From Thioalkalivibrio sp. (GTDB lineage: Bacteria > Pseudomonadota > Gammaproteobacteria > Ectothiorhodospirales > Ectothiorhodospiraceae), in assembly GCA_003563455.1 (NCBI GenBank), contig PWRV01000229.1, forward strand, positions 1 through 25,591: DNA of 25,591 nt. Reading direction: 5' to 3'. The position numbers were made by a program, and so were the translations under genes. The notes beneath the pieces were generated by a model. It made no database searches, was not told the DNA's origin, and was given only the letters and a program-made list of their open reading frames with translations. Positions 23,788-25,591 of this stretch are shown here, piece by piece (the stretch's first letter is position 1; the number at the start of each line of letters is the position of its first letter).

Positions 23788-23857
23788 TCGCAGACTGTCC
23801 CGGCGGCCCGCTGGCGCTGCCCCGGCGGCACGGACTGCAGAGCGCGACCCGGAACCC

Positions 23858-24670
23858 TCATTGTGCACCCGGCTGCAGGAGATCGAGGGGGAACGCCGCA
23901 GTCTCGCGCAGCACCGCTGCAATCGCGGCGCCGTAATGCCCCACCAGCCTGCCGCCGAGGGTCGCGTCGGCGAGCAGCGCGTTGCCGACCACGCCGTCGC
24001 GGTGGAGATCCTGGGTCATCCAGGCATACGCCGCCGGGCCCTCCGGGCCAAGGAAATTCATCTCTTTTTCAAGACGCGCGCCGACGGATACCCGGTCAGC
24101 GCAATGCTCCAAACGCACCCGGTCGGGGGCCAGGTGCAGCATCATCGCCGTCTCCAGCGCACCGCCGTGGTAGCCATGACGCAGCTCCCCGGCCGGGAGA
24201 CCGACATCATCCGGCAGCCCGAGCCGAAAATAACTGCATTTCACTACAAGCAGGCCTTGGTCGCGGCGCAGATGCAGCCCGCCAAGATCCATCAGCTGCG
24301 TGTTCCCGCCGTGACTGTTGCAGAGTAGCAGCCTCCGGAACCCCACGCCGGCCACCGCGGCGCCAAGCTGGCGGATCTGCGCAAGTGCCGTCTCCGGGTC
24401 CAGGCTGAGCGTGCCCGGGAAGGCCGTGTGTTCCATGCTGGTCGCGATCGCGACCGGTGGCAGCACGACCGCCAACAGCCCTTCGGGCAGGTGTTCGGCC
24501 GCTGCATCCAGCAGCCCGAGGCCGATGTCGAGATCCGTCGAAAGCGGCAGATGCGGGCCGTGCTGTTCGATCGCCGCCAGCGGCAGCACAACCACGGGGT
24601 CGCGCGAAGCCAGCGCCCGAATCTCGGGCGAGGTCATGTCCTGCCAGCGCACGAAACCGTCGGTGTTCAT
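23858..24670 (-). CDS. Creatininase-family amidohydrolase (ArfB-like)
   Basis: The 270-residue protein has the metal-site motifs of the creatininase family (PF02633): EQHGPHLPLSTDLDIG (about 35-50), CNSHGGN (about 118-124) and HGGALET (about 167-173). Members cleave amides; the archaeal ArfB removes formate from the GTP-derived formamidopyrimidine in riboflavin and F420 synthesis, while others act on creatinine or on the mycofactocin peptide. With a RibD-type reductase next to it, an ArfB-like role is the best guess but is not proven. The ATG at 24670 is favoured over a TTG one codon earlier. It lies 31 bases after the FkbM gene and 70 before the RibD gene. Confidence 0.85.
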   Translation of the reverse strand: MNTDGFVRWQDMTSPEIRALASRDPVVVLPLAAIEQHGPHLPLSTDLDIGLGLLDAAAEHLPEGLLAVVLPPVAIATSMEHTAFPGTLSLDPETALAQIRQLGAAVAGVGFRRLLLCNSHGGNTQLMDLGGLHLRRDQGLLVVKCSYFRLGLPDDVGLPAGELRHGYHGGALETAMMLHLAPDRVRLEHCADRVSVGARLEKEMNFLGPEGPAAYAWMTQDLHRDGVVGNALLADATLGGRLVGHYGAAIAAVLRETAAFPLDLLQPGAQ

Positions 24671-24701
24671 CAACGCAGCCTTCCCCCGGGCATCCCGGCT
24701 G

Positions 24702-25505
24702 TCAAGCCGATCGCGCAGAACGGGCTCCGGCGGAGTCCCGTTCCGGAATGTCGCCCTCGCCAGTATCCGTCAGCCGGGCATAGACGTCACCGGAGCGCAG
24801 GCCGCCGGCGCCCGCCTCGACCCAGTCCCGGATCTCCTCGCCATTCTGCCAACGCTCGAAGAGAAAGTGGCGGCCTTCCCCGGCGATCGCGTTGAACTCG
24901 TAGCGGCCCAGCGCCTCCAGCCGCGCCACCGAATCCAGTGCAACCTCCAGCGTTCCGGCGACGAACTCGAAGGACAGACCCGGCACCGGCTGGCTGAGAC
25001 CGGCGAGCCCCTCGGCCTCGAAGCCTTCCACGTCGATCTTGCAGAAGTCCGGCAGTCCGAACTCGGCGATCAGTCGATCCAGGGTGGTGACCGGCACCGA
25101 CACCGATTCCTCCCAGGAGACGCCCCGGAAGGACACATTGCGGCTGTGCAGTCGCTCCTGCCAGTCCCGGGAAAGTGTGGACACAGTGGGCGTCCGGCGG
25201 CTGATCGCAAGCCTGGCTTCGCCCGGTTGTCTGCCGACCGCCTCCTGGCGCAGGGTCACGCCCTCCCGCGACCCCACCAGACGGTGCAGCCAGCGAAACA
25301 GTTCCGGCTGGGGTTCCAGGGCGACCACGCGGGCGCCGAGATCGGAGAATGCCCGGGTCCGGTCCCCGAGGTGGGCACCGACGTCGAACACGAGCGCACC
25401 GAAGGGCAGGAAGGGGCGGTACAGCTGCCGCAGCCCCGGCTGGCGGCCGGGTCTCCAGTAAATCACCAGCGAGCGCAGGATGCCGAGATGACCTTGCCAG
25501 TGCAT
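24702..25505 (-). CDS. FkbM-family methyltransferase
   Basis: The 267-residue protein carries motif I VFDVGAHLGDRTRAF (about 39-53), the acidic VVALEPQPELF, and the FkbM-type LDRLIAEFGLPDFCKIDVEGFE (about 150-172), which closes with the conserved KIDVEG. FkbM enzymes O-methylate sugars and polyketide-like products, using SAM, in the cytoplasm. The ATG at 25505 gives a natural length; a TTG at 25568 is possible but adds Gln/Pro-rich residues of no clear sense. No good ribosome site is seen. It starts the minus-strand run FkbM-creatininase-RibD. Upstream DNA to the right edge, 25506-25591, shows nothing I recognise. Confidence 0.85.
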   Translation of the reverse strand: MHWQGHLGILRSLVIYWRPGRQPGLRQLYRPFLPFGALVFDVGAHLGDRTRAFSDLGARVVALEPQPELFRWLHRLVGSREGVTLRQEAVGRQPGEARLAISRRTPTVSTLSRDWQERLHSRNVSFRGVSWEESVSVPVTTLDRLIAEFGLPDFCKIDVEGFEAEGLAGLSQPVPGLSFEFVAGTLEVALDSVARLEALGRYEFNAIAGEGRHFLFERWQNGEEIRDWVEAGAGGLRSGDVYARLTDTGEGDIPERDSAGARSARSA

Positions 25506-25591
25506 ACAATGCCCGTTTGGCAGACCGGGATCAGCGGACCCGCGGTTGGCAGATTGACCTTGCTGCAAACGCGACTTGCAGCGTGCTACGG

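Noticed and set aside
23858..23940. An ATGA start at the creatininase stop, as for other genes in the cluster
   Set aside because: The frame from that ATG is not the RibD frame and ends after about 26 codons, so it cannot be the RibD start.

Overview
The window looks like chromosomal DNA of a GC-rich gammaproteobacterium. The gene set fits sulfur-oxidising Chromatiales/Ectothiorhodospiraceae: a Gly/Tyr-rich secreted protein like sulfur globule proteins, a rhodanese, a TrpB2-type tryptophan synthase, Lon with Hsp20, an HPF/cold-shock fusion, and many short ATGA-type overlaps. The lineage is an inference; there is no rRNA gene or species marker here. I see no tRNA, rRNA, CRISPR array, transposase or prophage gene.

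Layout. (1) 1-2705: a partial CDP-archaeol-synthase-like membrane enzyme, a four-helix membrane protein, a secreted PQQ-type sugar dehydrogenase and a tautomerase. (2) 2911-6333, minus strand: hsp20 > lon > HPF/RaiA-cold-shock fusion, a proteostasis and ribosome-hibernation block. (3) 6835-8196: trpB2 behind a leader with a strong hairpin. (4) 8297-12379, minus strand: a membrane protein, a SPOR-domain lipoprotein and a Ycf46-like AAA ATPase. (5) 12535-12723: a 62-residue membrane protein with its own promoter, ribosome site and terminator. (6) 12910-16465, plus strand: a NYN/OST-HTH RNase-like protein, a DUF4139 secreted protein, a 94-residue unknown and a lipoprotein. (7) 16640-18529, minus strand: the sulfur-globule-like protein, a rhodanese and a CDP-alcohol phosphatidyltransferase.

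(8) 18692-25505 is the most interesting part. A plus-strand run encodes an MDR dehydrogenase without the usual zinc cysteine, a 6-pyruvoyltetrahydropterin-synthase homologue missing most canonical active-site residues, a GT4 glycosyltransferase, a SAM methyltransferase and an LPG-synthase/flippase-like membrane protein. The last three are joined to each other and to the pterin-synthase homologue by 3-4-base stop/start overlaps. It converges, with a 52-bp 3' overlap, on a minus-strand run: FkbM methyltransferase > creatininase-family amidohydrolase > stand-alone RibD reductase domain. The last two are the protein families of the archaeal riboflavin/F420 enzymes ArfB and ArfC. I infer an uncharacterised pathway that makes a pterin- or pyrimidine-derived product which is then glycosylated, methylated and perhaps placed in or moved across the membrane. 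The flanking CDP-alcohol phosphatidyltransferase may belong to it. No GTP cyclohydrolase lies in the window.
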